A DNA stretch of 16,588 nt from Caldilinea sp. (lineage in GTDB: Bacteria > Chloroflexota > Anaerolineae > Caldilineales > Caldilineaceae), in the NCBI GenBank assembly GCA_026389955.1, contig JAPLGY010000354.1, positions 1 through 16,588 of the forward strand, read 5' to 3'. How positions within the stretch are numbered: the first letter of the stretch is position 1; each line of letters begins with the position of its first letter. Under the pieces are notes generated by a model. It worked only from the letters and a program-made list of their open reading frames with translations, did no database searches and was not told the DNA's origin. Positions 6,320 to 13,397 of this stretch are shown one piece after another. Both the position numbers and the translations under genes were made by a program.

Positions 6320-7116
6320 CAGAGAGCTCCTGGCGAAAAATAGTTCAAAAAGGCCTGGGTGCTGGGATGCTGGGGCTTGTCAAAAATTTGCTCGGGGGTG
6401 CCGACTTCGACGATTCGTCCTTCCTCCAAAAAGCCGACCGTGTCGGCGACCTGGCGGGCGAACCCGAGCTCGTGGGTGACGACGAGCATGGTGGTCTGTT
6501 CTCTGGCCAGCTCCAGCATCACCTCCAGCACCTCGCGTGTGAGCCGGGGGTCGAGCGCCGACGTGGGCTCGTCGAAGAGCATCAGCTTGGGCTCCATCGC
6601 CAGCGCTCGGGCAATCGCCACCCGTTGCTGCTGCCCGCCAGAGAGCTGCGCCGGCAGTTTGTGTTCGTGGCCAGCCAGATGGACTTTGGCCAGCAGCTGG
6701 CGTGCCCGTTCGCGTGCCACAGCTTTGGGGCGTTTGAGGATCCACTGCGGGCCCAGCGCAACGTTGTCGAGCGCGCTCAGATGGGCAAAGAGGTTGAAGG
6801 ATTGAAAGACCATGCCGATGTGGCGGCGCTGGCGGGCCAGCTCGCCGCCGCTGGCCTTGATCCAACGCCCGTCGGCGGCAAAACGCCCGCCCATAAACTC
6901 GCCGTCCAGCCAGATGGTCCCTTGGTCGGGCACCTCCATGTGGTTGATGCAGCGCAGGAGCGTACTTTTGCCCGAGCCCGAAGAGCCGATCAGCACCACC
7001 CGCTCGCCGCGGCGCACGGTCAACGAAGCGTCGACCAGCGCAGCGGTCGTGCCAAACCGTTTGTGCAAATGTTCGATGCGCAACAGCACCTCTTCGCTGC
7101 TGTTTCCCCCATCCAT
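6319..7116 (-). CDS. Polar amino acid-type ABC transporter ATPase (GlnQ-like)
   Basis: A complete ABC ATPase of 265 residues; numbering here is from the upstream ATG at 7125. Walker A is GSSGSGKST at 47-55, the Q-loop Gln at 108 (MVFQSFNLF), the signature LSGGQQQR at 161-168, Walker B LMLFDE at 181-186, and the switch His at 218 in VTHE. The PTSALDP D-loop is intact. This is the cytoplasmic motor for the two permeases encoded on either side. The start at 7116 (MDGGNSSEE) is chosen because AAAGGAG lies 10 nt upstream. The ATG at 7125 is almost inside that site but remains possible. It overlaps the next permease by one base. Family level is certain; the amino-acid or ureide substrate is inferred only. 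Confidence 0.96.
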   Translation of the reverse strand: MDGGNSSEEVLLRIEHLHKRFGTTAALVDASLTVRRGERVVLIGSSGSGKSTLLRCINHMEVPDQGTIWLDGEFMGGRFAADGRWIKASGGELARQRRHIGMVFQSFNLFAHLSALDNVALGPQWILKRPKAVARERARQLLAKVHLAGHEHKLPAQLSGGQQQRVAIARALAMEPKLMLFDEPTSALDPRLTREVLEVMLELAREQTTMLVVTHELGFARQVADTVGFLEEGRIVEVGTPEQIFDKPQHPSTQAFLNYFSPGAL

Positions 7117-7169
7117 CGTTTCCATGCTCCTTTCGAAGCAGTGGACAGCCCTGGCCGCGGTTTGGGCGT

Positions 7170-7835
7170 TCAGATCGGCTGGCCGCTGCGATAGGTAAAG
7201 ATCCGCCGTTCCAGATAGGCAGCCCCCCAGCTCAGCAGCTGAATCGTCACAAAGTAGAGCGCTGCCACCAGGATCAACACCTCGGCAAATTTATAGGAAG
7301 AGGCGATGATCGCATGTCCGGCGCGTGTCAGTTCGTAGACTGCGATGACCGAGAGCACCGACGAGGCTTTGACCAGGTTGGCCAACTCATTGGTCAGCGG
7401 CGGGACCATCCGCCGCGCCGCCTGCGGCAAAATGACCAACCACATCGCCAGCCAGCGGGTCATCCCCAGTGAATCTGCCGCCTCCCGCTGCTCTTTGTCG
7501 ACTGATTCCAGCGCAGGACGGACTATCTCGATCTGGTAGCCGACTGAGTTGAAGAGCAGCGCAAGAACCCCGACCACAAACAGGGGCAGGTCGATGCCTG
7601 CCCTGGGCAGAAGAAAAAAGGCGGCGTAGACCTGCAGCGCAAAGGGTGTGCTGCGCACCACAAAAATGTACCCGTCGATCACCGGGTAGAAAAGACGAGG
7701 ACCGATCACCCGTGCAATGCCCAACAGCACCCCAAAAACAGTGCCAAGCAGCAGGGCAAGCACGCTGATTTGGATCGTGGTGGCCAGGGCCCGCAGCAAT
7801 CTGGGCAGGATTTCCCCCATAAAGCCGATGTCCAT
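7170..7835 (-). CDS. Polar amino acid-type ABC transporter permease (first copy)
   Basis: A 221-residue membrane permease of the His/Glu/Gln/Arg/opine family. The N-terminal helix includes LLRALATTIQISVLALLLGT; VVRSTPFALQVYAAFFLLP corresponds to the RGTP region; REAADSLGMTRWLAMWLVILPQAARRMVPPL is split around the EAA coupling loop. The ATG at 7835 (MDIGFMGE) has GGAGGG 11 nt upstream. A longer frame begins with a TTG that overlaps this site. It lies 84 bp after the binding-protein gene, with a strong hairpin in the gap, and 53 bp before the ATPase gene. It would pair with the permease at 5612-6319. Confidence 0.93.
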   Translation of the reverse strand: MDIGFMGEILPRLLRALATTIQISVLALLLGTVFGVLLGIARVIGPRLFYPVIDGYIFVVRSTPFALQVYAAFFLLPRAGIDLPLFVVGVLALLFNSVGYQIEIVRPALESVDKEQREAADSLGMTRWLAMWLVILPQAARRMVPPLTNELANLVKASSVLSVIAVYELTRAGHAIIASSYKFAEVLILVAALYFVTIQLLSWGAAYLERRIFTYRSGQPI

Positions 7836-7867
7836 TGGCTGTTTGTGCCCTCCGTTCAAAAGTCAAA

Positions 7868-7900
7868 GCGGGCGTCGCCGGCCAGCCAGGCGACACCCGC
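7868..7900 (-). terminator. Intercistronic hairpin after the binding-protein gene (leaky terminator or stabiliser)
   Basis: On the minus strand GCGGGTGTCGCC pairs with GGCGACGCCCGC over 12 positions, one a G-U wobble, around a 9-nt loop. The weak T-rich stretch TTTGACTTTTG follows. The same position would be an A-C mismatch on the plus strand, so the structure fits minus-strand RNA. It begins 19 bp after the binding-protein stop and ends 32 bp before the permease start. It could lower expression of the membrane parts relative to the binding protein, as known for other ABC operons. Confidence 0.65.
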
Positions 7901-7919
7901 ACGCACGAGCAGAGCGTTT

Positions 7920-8798
7920 TTACTCTGTCCAGACCGGTGGGTCGTTGGGTAGAGAGAAGCTCTGGCCAAACCATTTGAGCTGCAATTCAGCCAACGTCCC
8001 ATCTTCTTTCATCGCAATCATCAAGCCGTTGAAGACTGCACGCAGCGTCTGGTCTTCTTTGCGGAAGGCTGCTGCAGAATACTCTGCGGGCCAGGCATCT
8101 GACTTGAAGGGGACGACGGTGAACCCTGGGTTTTGGCTGGCCCAGTCGAGCAGGCTGACAATGCTGCTGGCATAGGCGTCGGCCCGTCCAGTCTTGATCG
8201 CCTCGTAGGCTGCGGCATCGTCGTCGAAGGTGCGAATTTCACCGTCGTAGGCGATCCCCAACTCGGCCGCAGTGTCCTCCAGCTGTTTCACCGAAGGGGT
8301 TCCTTCTCCCGCTGCCACGATGCGCCCGTTCAGATCCTGGCGTTCAGCAATCCCGTCGTCGCTGCGCACCAACAGGCCGGAGCTGCCATCCATATATGGG
8401 ACGGAAAAATCGACCCGTTTGTACCGTTCTGCAGTGGCAGTCATGCCGCCCAGGATGAAATCAAACTGGCCATCGTAAAGGCTTTGGATGACTGCCCCCC
8501 AGCTGGTGTCGACCGGGCGAGCCTCGACCCCCATGCGCTTCGCCATTTCATTGGCGATGTCGATATCGTAGCCGATGATCTGGTCGTTTTCGTCCCGGAA
8601 CTCGAAAGGACGATACTGTGCTTCCAGCCCGTAGGTGAAGTACCCTTGCTGATAGATCTTCATGAGCGTCGCGTTGGTCTCTGCCGTGTTCGCCGGCAGT
8701 GCAGCCTGTGGGGATTGCACCGCTGTACAACCAGCCAGTACAGCAAGCAAGGCCAAGAGAACACAAAATTGCGATAAATTTATCTTTGCTCTGTACAT
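7920..8798 (-). CDS. ABC transporter substrate-binding lipoprotein, family 3
   Basis: A 292-residue extracytoplasmic solute-binding protein. The N-terminus MYRAKINLSQFCVLLALLAVLAGC holds a hydrophobic signal and an L-A-G-C lipobox, so Cys24 would be lipidated. The mature domain starts YFTYGLEAQYRPFEFRDEN and continues with IIGYDIDIANEMAKRMG, the family 3 (amino-acid-binding) pattern; GGMTATAERYKRVDFSVPYM is the typical hinge segment. It would capture the ligand for the two permeases and ATPase downstream. The ATG at 8798 has AAGGAG 5 nt upstream; an earlier in-frame start would spoil the signal peptide. The 122-bp gap to the upstream gene shows no promoter I would call. The ligand cannot be deduced. 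Confidence 0.95.
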   Translation of the reverse strand: MYRAKINLSQFCVLLALLAVLAGCTAVQSPQAALPANTAETNATLMKIYQQGYFTYGLEAQYRPFEFRDENDQIIGYDIDIANEMAKRMGVEARPVDTSWGAVIQSLYDGQFDFILGGMTATAERYKRVDFSVPYMDGSSGLLVRSDDGIAERQDLNGRIVAAGEGTPSVKQLEDTAAELGIAYDGEIRTFDDDAAAYEAIKTGRADAYASSIVSLLDWASQNPGFTVVPFKSDAWPAEYSAAAFRKEDQTLRAVFNGLMIAMKEDGTLAELQLKWFGQSFSLPNDPPVWTE

Positions 8799-8920
8799 CG
8801 TAGCTCCTTGTGGTCGAAAAAGCAAACGGCCTTCGAATGGTGCAGGTCTGGTGAAGAGGGTGGGAGCGGCGCCGCTGGCTGGCCAAACGGCGGTCGTGTC
8901 CAGCTCTCGCCAGCGAGGGG

Positions 8921-9838
8921 TCAGTTGCCGGTCACGCCATAGAGGCGTTCCATCAGGTGATTGGTCATCACCTCTTCGGGAGCCAGCGCGCGGTCGAGCA
9001 GCCCATACTGCTGCAGATAGCCGATGCTGCCTTCCCAGCGTGTACGCTCCATCCAGCCGAGCCGTTCCATTCCGACAGCACCGGCAAAAATGGGCTGCAT
9101 CGCCACCAGCATGCGTTCTTGCAGGGAGGGGGACGCCCCAGGCAGGTACTCGGCAGCTATCAGCTCAGCGCTGCGCGCAGGGTCCGCAAAGGCTGCACGC
9201 CACCCGGCAAAGGTCACATGCAGAAAGGCTTCGAGCATCTCCTCTTCCTGCTCGATCAGCCAGTCGGTGGTTGCAATCACCTGCGAATAGACGTTGTAGC
9301 CCAGATCGTAGCCGCGGATGGTGCTGACCGCGTGGCCTGCCGCTTCCAGCTCGAGTGGTTCGACCATCAAGAGGCACTGCATGGCATCAAAGGTCCCGCT
9401 GGTCAGCAAGTCAGCGTAGTCGTAGCCCACTTCGACGACTTCCAGGTCCGAGCGGGTCATGGCTGCACTGGCCAGCGCCAGCTCGATGGCCGCTTCGCCG
9501 TCGCGGTGGATCCCCAGCCTGCGCCCGCGCAGGTCAGCGATCGAGCGGATTCCGGCTTGCGCCAGCGACATCCAGCCGATCCCTGAAAATTGCATCATCG
9601 TCCCGATCGCCCGCACCGCTGCGCCGCTGCCGCGCGCCCGGATCAGCAGATTGTCCTCCGTGCTGACCACCAGCGCCTCTTTGCGCTGGAGCGCATCCAT
9701 CTGGTTGGTACAGGCTTCCCAGCCGGCAATCTGCAGGTCGATCCCAGCCCGGCGATACCATCCTGCGCTCTGTGCCCACAAAATACCGGCAAACTGGGCA
9801 TTGGGCAGCCAATCCAGCTGGATTGTCAGTGAAAACAT
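8921..9838 (-). CDS. THI5/NMT1-like binding protein without signal peptide
   Basis: A 305-residue protein of the THI5/NMT1 family. Its opening, IQLDWLPNAQFAGILWAQSA then GWYRRAGIDLQI, matches the start of ThiY/RibY-type binding proteins (DWxPN..H.G.Y.A...G.Y...GL.V). GIGWMSL and the segment IRSIADLRGRRLGIHRDGEA then mark the middle of the first lobe and the start of the second. The protein begins almost directly with the fold; there is no signal peptide or lipobox, and the upstream in-frame sequence contains none. The ATG at 9838 has only a weak AAAGAG upstream. It is the first gene of the minus cluster and a promoter lies about 80 bp upstream. Known relatives bind pyrimidine thiamin precursors or riboflavin, but a cytosolic place argues for another role. 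Confidence 0.87.
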   Translation of the reverse strand: MFSLTIQLDWLPNAQFAGILWAQSAGWYRRAGIDLQIAGWEACTNQMDALQRKEALVVSTEDNLLIRARGSGAAVRAIGTMMQFSGIGWMSLAQAGIRSIADLRGRRLGIHRDGEAAIELALASAAMTRSDLEVVEVGYDYADLLTSGTFDAMQCLLMVEPLELEAAGHAVSTIRGYDLGYNVYSQVIATTDWLIEQEEEMLEAFLHVTFAGWRAAFADPARSAELIAAEYLPGASPSLQERMLVAMQPIFAGAVGMERLGWMERTRWEGSIGYLQQYGLLDRALAPEEVMTNHLMERLYGVTGN

Positions 9839-9923
9839 GGCCGAACTCTTTCTTTGGGGTGCTGGGTTGCTGTTTTGAAATACTGGTTGATACGCCAAAC
9901 AATATCTTAAAGCCTTTTTCGTC

Positions 9924-9952
9924 ATTCTGGGGGGGAATCGGGTTTTTGTCAA
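9924..9952 (-). promoter_or_regulatory. Promoter of the NMT1/ABC transporter cluster
   Basis: On the minus strand a perfect TTGACA (9952-9947) is followed after 17 bp by CAGAAT (9929-9924, four of six -10 positions). The predicted transcript starts near 9917, about 80 nt before the NMT1-like gene. A TTGTC/GACAA inverted repeat overlaps the -35 box. Confidence 0.6.
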
Positions 9953-9960
9953 CAGGACAA
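9946..9960. promoter_or_regulatory. Inverted repeat over the -35 box, possible operator
   Basis: TTGTC and GACAA flank AACAG and cover the -35 element of the minus promoter. The local regulator encoded at 3993-4667 could bind here, but nothing in the sequence proves it. Confidence 0.35.
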
Positions 9961-9984
9961 ATTGCACAAACTTACAGCCATCTG

Positions 9985-9996
9985 GGTTGGACAACC
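9985..9996. repeat. Short inverted repeat GGTTG-GA-CAACC
   Basis: Perfect 5-bp arms around two bases, about 33 bp upstream of the -35 box of the minus promoter and 43 bp upstream of that of the plus promoter. It could be a regulator site shared by both units or chance. Confidence 0.25.
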
Positions 9997-10038
9997 TGCT
10001 CGAAAGGGGGCCAACGCTGCACACAGACTGGGCAGATG

Positions 10039-10067
10039 TTGAGTGTTCGCGTCTTTCTCTATACAAT
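10039..10067 (+). promoter_or_regulatory. Promoter of the glucokinase operon
   Basis: TTGAGT (10039-10044), a 17-bp spacer and TACAAT (10062-10067, five of six positions) stand about 80 bp before the glk start codon. Confidence 0.65.
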
Positions 10068-10148
10068 GGGGGCATACGGGCCCACACGCACCAACCCTGT
10101 TGCCCGCTGTGGGGCGGAGAAGTCGTTGTCAGGAAAGCGAGGTGAGCG

Positions 10149-11141
10149 ATGTTGTTAGCCGGGGATATTGGGGGAACCAAGACCCATCTGGCCCTGTTTT
10201 CGCTGGCGGCTGGGCCGCGGCGGCCGGTAGCAGAAGCTGTTTTTTCCAGCACAGCCTATCCAGACCTGGCCAGCATGGTGCGCGCGTTCAGCGCCCAGAC
10301 CCAGCTGCCGATCGAGCATGCCTGTTTCGATGTGGCGGGCCCTGTGATGGCCAACCGAGCCCAGCTGACCAATTTGGGGTGGGAGGTTGATGCAGCGGCC
10401 CTGGCAGACGAACTGCGGCTTCGGCGGGTCTGGTTGCTCAACGATCTGCAGGCCACGGCCTACGCTGTGCCGCAGCTGGCTTCCTCTGACCTGGAGACGC
10501 TCCACCGTGGCGAGGCGGCCGAGTGTGGTGCCATTGCGGTCGTGGCCCCGGGCACCGGGTTGGGCGAGGCATTTTTGGTCTGGGCTGACGGCGCGTACAG
10601 GGCGTATGCGTCTGAGGGGGGGCACACCGATTTTGGCCCGCGCGATGCGCTCCAGGTTGAGCTGTTGAACTTTCTGTCTGCCCGGTTTGGCACTGTCAGC
10701 TACGAGCGGGTCTGCTCGGGCATCGGCATTCCCAATCTGTATGATTTTTTGCGAGAGAGCGGGCGTTGCCCGCCGTCGTCGACGTTGGAGGAGCAGCAGG
10801 CAGGGGCCAGCGACCGCACCCCCTGGATCGTCCAGGCTGCGCTGGATCCTCTGCAGCCCGACCCGCTCTGCCGAGCCACATTGGAGCTCTTTGTCGACGT
10901 GTTGGGCGCCGAGGCGAGCAACCTGGCACTCAAAGTTCTGGCGACTGGCGGCGTCTATCTGGGGGGCGGCCTGCCCCCACGCTTGCTGCCTTTGCTCGCG
11001 TCGGGCCGTTTTCTGGCTGCGTTTGCAGCCAAAGGCCGTTTTTCTGAATTGATGCAAAAAATTCCGGTGCATGTGATCCTGACCCAGGCAGCTCTGATCG
11101 GCGCTGCACGCTATGGGTTGGAGCAGATGGGCTCGGTGTAG
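10149..11141 (+). CDS. glk: Glucokinase, ROK-unrelated Glk type
   Basis: A 330-residue cytosolic glucokinase that phosphorylates glucose with ATP. The phosphate-binding motif is LAGDIGGTKTHLALF (residues 3-17). FDVAGPV (about 60-66) and LTNLGWEVD carry the sugar-site features, LLNDLQATAYAVP (about 96-108) contains the catalytic Asp in the N-D pair, and VVAPGTGLGEAFL and SEGGHTDFGPRD complete the signature. ATGGVYLGGGLPPRLLP near the C-terminus is also typical. Length is standard. The ATG has AGGTG 4 nt upstream. The divergent promoter region precedes it, and rpiA follows after 13 bp, so the two likely share a transcript linking sugar entry with the pentose phosphate pathway. Confidence 0.95.
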   Translation: MLLAGDIGGTKTHLALFSLAAGPRRPVAEAVFSSTAYPDLASMVRAFSAQTQLPIEHACFDVAGPVMANRAQLTNLGWEVDAAALADELRLRRVWLLNDLQATAYAVPQLASSDLETLHRGEAAECGAIAVVAPGTGLGEAFLVWADGAYRAYASEGGHTDFGPRDALQVELLNFLSARFGTVSYERVCSGIGIPNLYDFLRESGRCPPSSTLEEQQAGASDRTPWIVQAALDPLQPDPLCRATLELFVDVLGAEASNLALKVLATGGVYLGGGLPPRLLPLLASGRFLAAFAAKGRFSELMQKIPVHVILTQAALIGAARYGLEQMGSV

Positions 11142-11154
11142 AAAGGAGCGCCTC

Positions 11155-11871
11155 ATGGCAACCGCCCCTCTGACGGAGGATCCGGCGGCTCACTTCAAAA
11201 AGGCAGCTGGCGAATATGCGGCCAACCTGGTCGAAGCTGGGATGGTGGTCGGGCTGGGCACCGGCAGCACCGCAATCCATGCTGTGCGCCGCATCGCTGC
11301 CCGCCTGCACGCCGGGGAGCTGCCGGGGGTGGTCGGGGTTGCGACGTCGCTTGGGACCTTGCAGGCCGCGCGTGAGCTCGGGATTCCACTGCTCGACGAC
11401 GACCTGCCGCGTGCGGTCGACATCACGATCGACGGCGCCGACGAGGTTGACCCGGCCTTCAACGCGATCAAGGGGGGAGGAGGTGCACTGCTGCGTGAGA
11501 AGATCGTGGCACAGGCCAGCTGCCGTCTGGTGCTTGTGGTCGACGAACGAAAGCGGGTCCCCCAGCTGGGAACGACCTGGGCGCTTCCGGTCGAGGTGAT
11601 GCAGTTTGGCAGCAGTGCCCAGCTGCGTTTTCTTGCCGAACTGGGGGCTGCGGTGCGGCTGCGCCGACAGCCAGACGGCAGCCCCTTTGTGACGGACAAC
11701 CACAACTGGATTGTCGACTGCCGCTTTGGCCCGATCGCCGACCCAGCCGGGCTGGCCCAGCAGCTGGGGGCCCGGGCCGGCATTGTCGAGCATGGTCTTT
11801 TTTTGGGCCTGGCCGATGACCTGATCGTCGCCGGCAGCAGCGGGATCTGCCACCTGGCGGCGTCGGGCTGA
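11155..11871 (+). CDS. rpiA: Ribose-5-phosphate isomerase A
   Basis: A 238-residue enzyme that interconverts ribose 5-phosphate and ribulose 5-phosphate. Key motifs are VVGLGTGSTAIHAV (about 30-43), the ATSLGT loop, ITIDGADEVDPAFNAIKGGG with the catalytic Asp and Glu (about 83-102), ALLREKIVA with the conserved Lys, and a C-terminal GIVEHGLFLGLADDLIVAG. It is full length for RpiA. The ATG at 11155 follows AAAGGAG by 6 nt; an earlier in-frame ATG would overlap glk. It is followed by an 82-bp gap before the epimerase gene, where I see no clear promoter or terminator. Confidence 0.96.
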   Translation: MATAPLTEDPAAHFKKAAGEYAANLVEAGMVVGLGTGSTAIHAVRRIAARLHAGELPGVVGVATSLGTLQAARELGIPLLDDDLPRAVDITIDGADEVDPAFNAIKGGGGALLREKIVAQASCRLVLVVDERKRVPQLGTTWALPVEVMQFGSSAQLRFLAELGAAVRLRRQPDGSPFVTDNHNWIVDCRFGPIADPAGLAQQLGARAGIVEHGLFLGLADDLIVAGSSGICHLAASG

Positions 11872-11953
11872 AACGAAGATCCTGGCCAGAAGAATGACAG
11901 CGGCGCTCGGCTGTCGAGTGCTGCTGCGGAGTGCAACCGAGGAGGGGTGCGCA

Positions 11954-12358
11954 ATGTGGAAACGATTGGATCATGTGGGCATCGTTGTCCACGACTTGGA
12001 GCAAAGTTTGCAGACCTATTGTGGTCTGCTGGGGTTCACGCTGTTGGAGCGGGTGGAGATCGCCGAGCAAAAGGTGGTGGCTGCCTTTCTCGACGGGGGC
12101 AACAGCACTGTGGAGCTGATCTCCCCGACCGACGGCGAGAGCGGCACGGCGCGCTTTCTGGCCAGCCGTGGGGAGGGCACCCACCATCTCTGTTATGAGG
12201 TAGAGGATCTCGTGGCGGCGCTGGCGGCGCTGCGTGCGGCCGGGGTCCGGCTGATCGACGAACAGCCGCGGCAGGGGGTGCACGGCCTGGTCGCTTTTGT
12301 CCATCCCAAAGCGACGCAGGGGGTACTGATCGAGCTTCTGCAAAAGGGACACCGGTGA
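11954..12358 (+). CDS. mce: Methylmalonyl-CoA epimerase
   Basis: A 134-residue glyoxalase-fold (VOC) enzyme that interconverts the (R) and (S) forms of methylmalonyl-CoA between propionyl-CoA carboxylase and the mutase. Metal and catalytic positions are visible: LDHVGIVVHDLEQSL (first His), VELISP (Glu), GTHHLCYEVEDL (second His) and VLIELLQ (last Glu). The length is exactly that of the family. The ATG at 11954 has GAGGAGGGG 6 nt upstream, much better than an earlier in-frame ATG. Its stop overlaps the next gene by four bases (GTGA). No mutase or carboxylase gene is nearby in the window. Confidence 0.93.
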   Translation: MWKRLDHVGIVVHDLEQSLQTYCGLLGFTLLERVEIAEQKVVAAFLDGGNSTVELISPTDGESGTARFLASRGEGTHHLCYEVEDLVAALAALRAAGVRLIDEQPRQGVHGLVAFVHPKATQGVLIELLQKGHR

Positions 12359-12774
12359 CGAAGATGCAACAAAATTCCACACCCCTGGCGGTCGAACAGT
12401 GTTGGGCGCGCCTGCGCAATGTGATCGACCCGGAGATTTACCAGAACATTGTAGATCTGGGGTTGGTCTATGCCGTCGAGGTCGGCGCAGATCAGGCGGT
12501 GACTGTCACGATGACATTGACCACCCCGCACTGCCCGTTGGGGCCTCAGATCATCGAAAACGTCGAGAACGAGCTCAAGGCGGCCGGCGCCAGCAGCGTA
12601 CAGGTGGCGATTGTCTGGACGCCAGCCTGGACCCCGGATGCCATGACCGACGATCTGAAGCGGGTGCTTGGCATCTTGCCTTCTGCGCAGGAGGAGGAAG
12701 CGGATCGGGAGGTCGAGCCACCCGCACCTCCTGTCAAAAAGAAACGCGGGCTGTTGGGGTGGCTCTTCCGCTGA
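12355..12774 (+). CDS. DUF59/MIP18-family protein (SufT/PaaD-like) with basic C-terminal tail
   Basis: A 139-residue protein. The core (about residues 10-105) has RNVIDPEIYQNIVDLGLVYA, TMTLTTPHCPLGPQI with the conserved Cys, and VAIVWTPAWTPDAMTDDLK, all signatures of the MIP18/DUF59 family. These proteins help mature iron-sulfur or diiron enzymes. A tail not found in short family members follows: an acidic stretch, PPAPPVKKKRG and a hydrophobic LLGWLFR end, which could touch the membrane. Start is the GTG overlapping the epimerase stop as GTGA; an ATG three codons later is a possible alternative. The next gene begins 4 bp after the stop. Iron-sulfur role is inferred from the family. Confidence 0.88.
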   Translation: MTKMQQNSTPLAVEQCWARLRNVIDPEIYQNIVDLGLVYAVEVGADQAVTVTMTLTTPHCPLGPQIIENVENELKAAGASSVQVAIVWTPAWTPDAMTDDLKRVLGILPSAQEEEADREVEPPAPPVKKKRGLLGWLFR

Positions 12775-12778
12775 AGCT

Positions 12779-13381
12779 ATGCTCGAAAAAACATCTGCCC
12801 GCTCACGCCGCCATCGTTTTCTTGCCCTCCTCTGGCTGACGACGCTTGGATGGGGGGGGTTGTATGGTGGGGTGGGCTGGCTGCTTTGGCGGCAAGGGAT
12901 CGCTGGCTGGGGGATGTTGCACTCGGTGCTCTTTGGTACCAGCATCGTGCTGGGGGGAGTGGCTCTGGTGTGCTGGAGAGCAGCTTTTGCAAGTCGCCCC
13001 CAGACACGTCGGCGTTGGAAGGCGCTTCGGCAGGAACAAATTGCCGAGTTGTCGCCCAGTGATTTTGAGGCGTACGTCGCCGACCGGCTGTTTGCACAGC
13101 GTGGCTACCGGGTTCACAACACGCGCGACACCAAGGATGGCGGCATCGATGTCTTGATCACCGATCGGCTGGGTCAGAAGGCGATCGCACAGTGCAAACG
13201 GTACAGCAACACGGTCGGTGCCGGTGTCGTGCGCGAGCTGTACGGCACGATGATCCACGAACAGGCAGCGTTTGCCTACCTGGTCACGAGCGGGGCGATC
13301 AGCAAAGATGCGCGTAAATGGGCGCAGGGCAAGCCGATCGAGCTGATCGACGGCAAAGAGTTGGAAGGGCTCAGCAAATAG
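12779..13381 (+). CDS. Membrane-anchored Mrr-type (restriction endonuclease-like) protein
   Basis: A 200-residue protein. After a basic N-terminus (ARSRRHR) come two predicted membrane helices (about residues 14-35 and 44-62), then a cytosolic Mrr_cat domain. The nuclease-fold core is [30 protein letters not shown] (catalytic Asp) and KAIAQCKRY (the Q-x-K motif), so the active site looks intact. The C-terminal helix ends [12 protein letters not shown]. Small proteins with two helices and this domain are widespread but not well understood; they may cut foreign or damaged DNA near the membrane. The ATG at 12779 lies 4 bp after the DUF59 gene with only a weak GAAG upstream, suggesting coupled translation. 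No methyltransferase or restriction partner is present. Confidence 0.88.
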   Translation: MLEKTSARSRRHRFLALLWLTTLGWGGLYGGVGWLLWRQGIAGWGMLHSVLFGTSIVLGGVALVCWRAAFASRPQTRRRWKALRQEQIAELSPSDFEAYVADRLFAQRGYRVHNTRDTKDGGIDVLITDRLGQKAIAQCKRYSNTVGAGVVRELYGTMIHEQAAFAYLVTSGAISKDARKWAQGKPIELIDGKELEGLSK

Positions 13382-13397
13382 AAGGGAAAGAATTCTG

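Larger units (their letters stand above)
9839..10148. other. Divergent intergenic region
   Basis: These 310 bp separate the minus-strand NMT1/ABC cluster from the plus-strand glucokinase operon. They contain one promoter-like sequence for each direction and two short inverted repeats, described as separate entries. I see no small gene with a convincing start and ribosome binding site. Confidence 0.8.

Noticed and set aside
10155..11156. Minus-strand open frame opposite glucokinase
   Set aside because: The plus strand carries all glucokinase motifs; the antisense product is a composition shadow.
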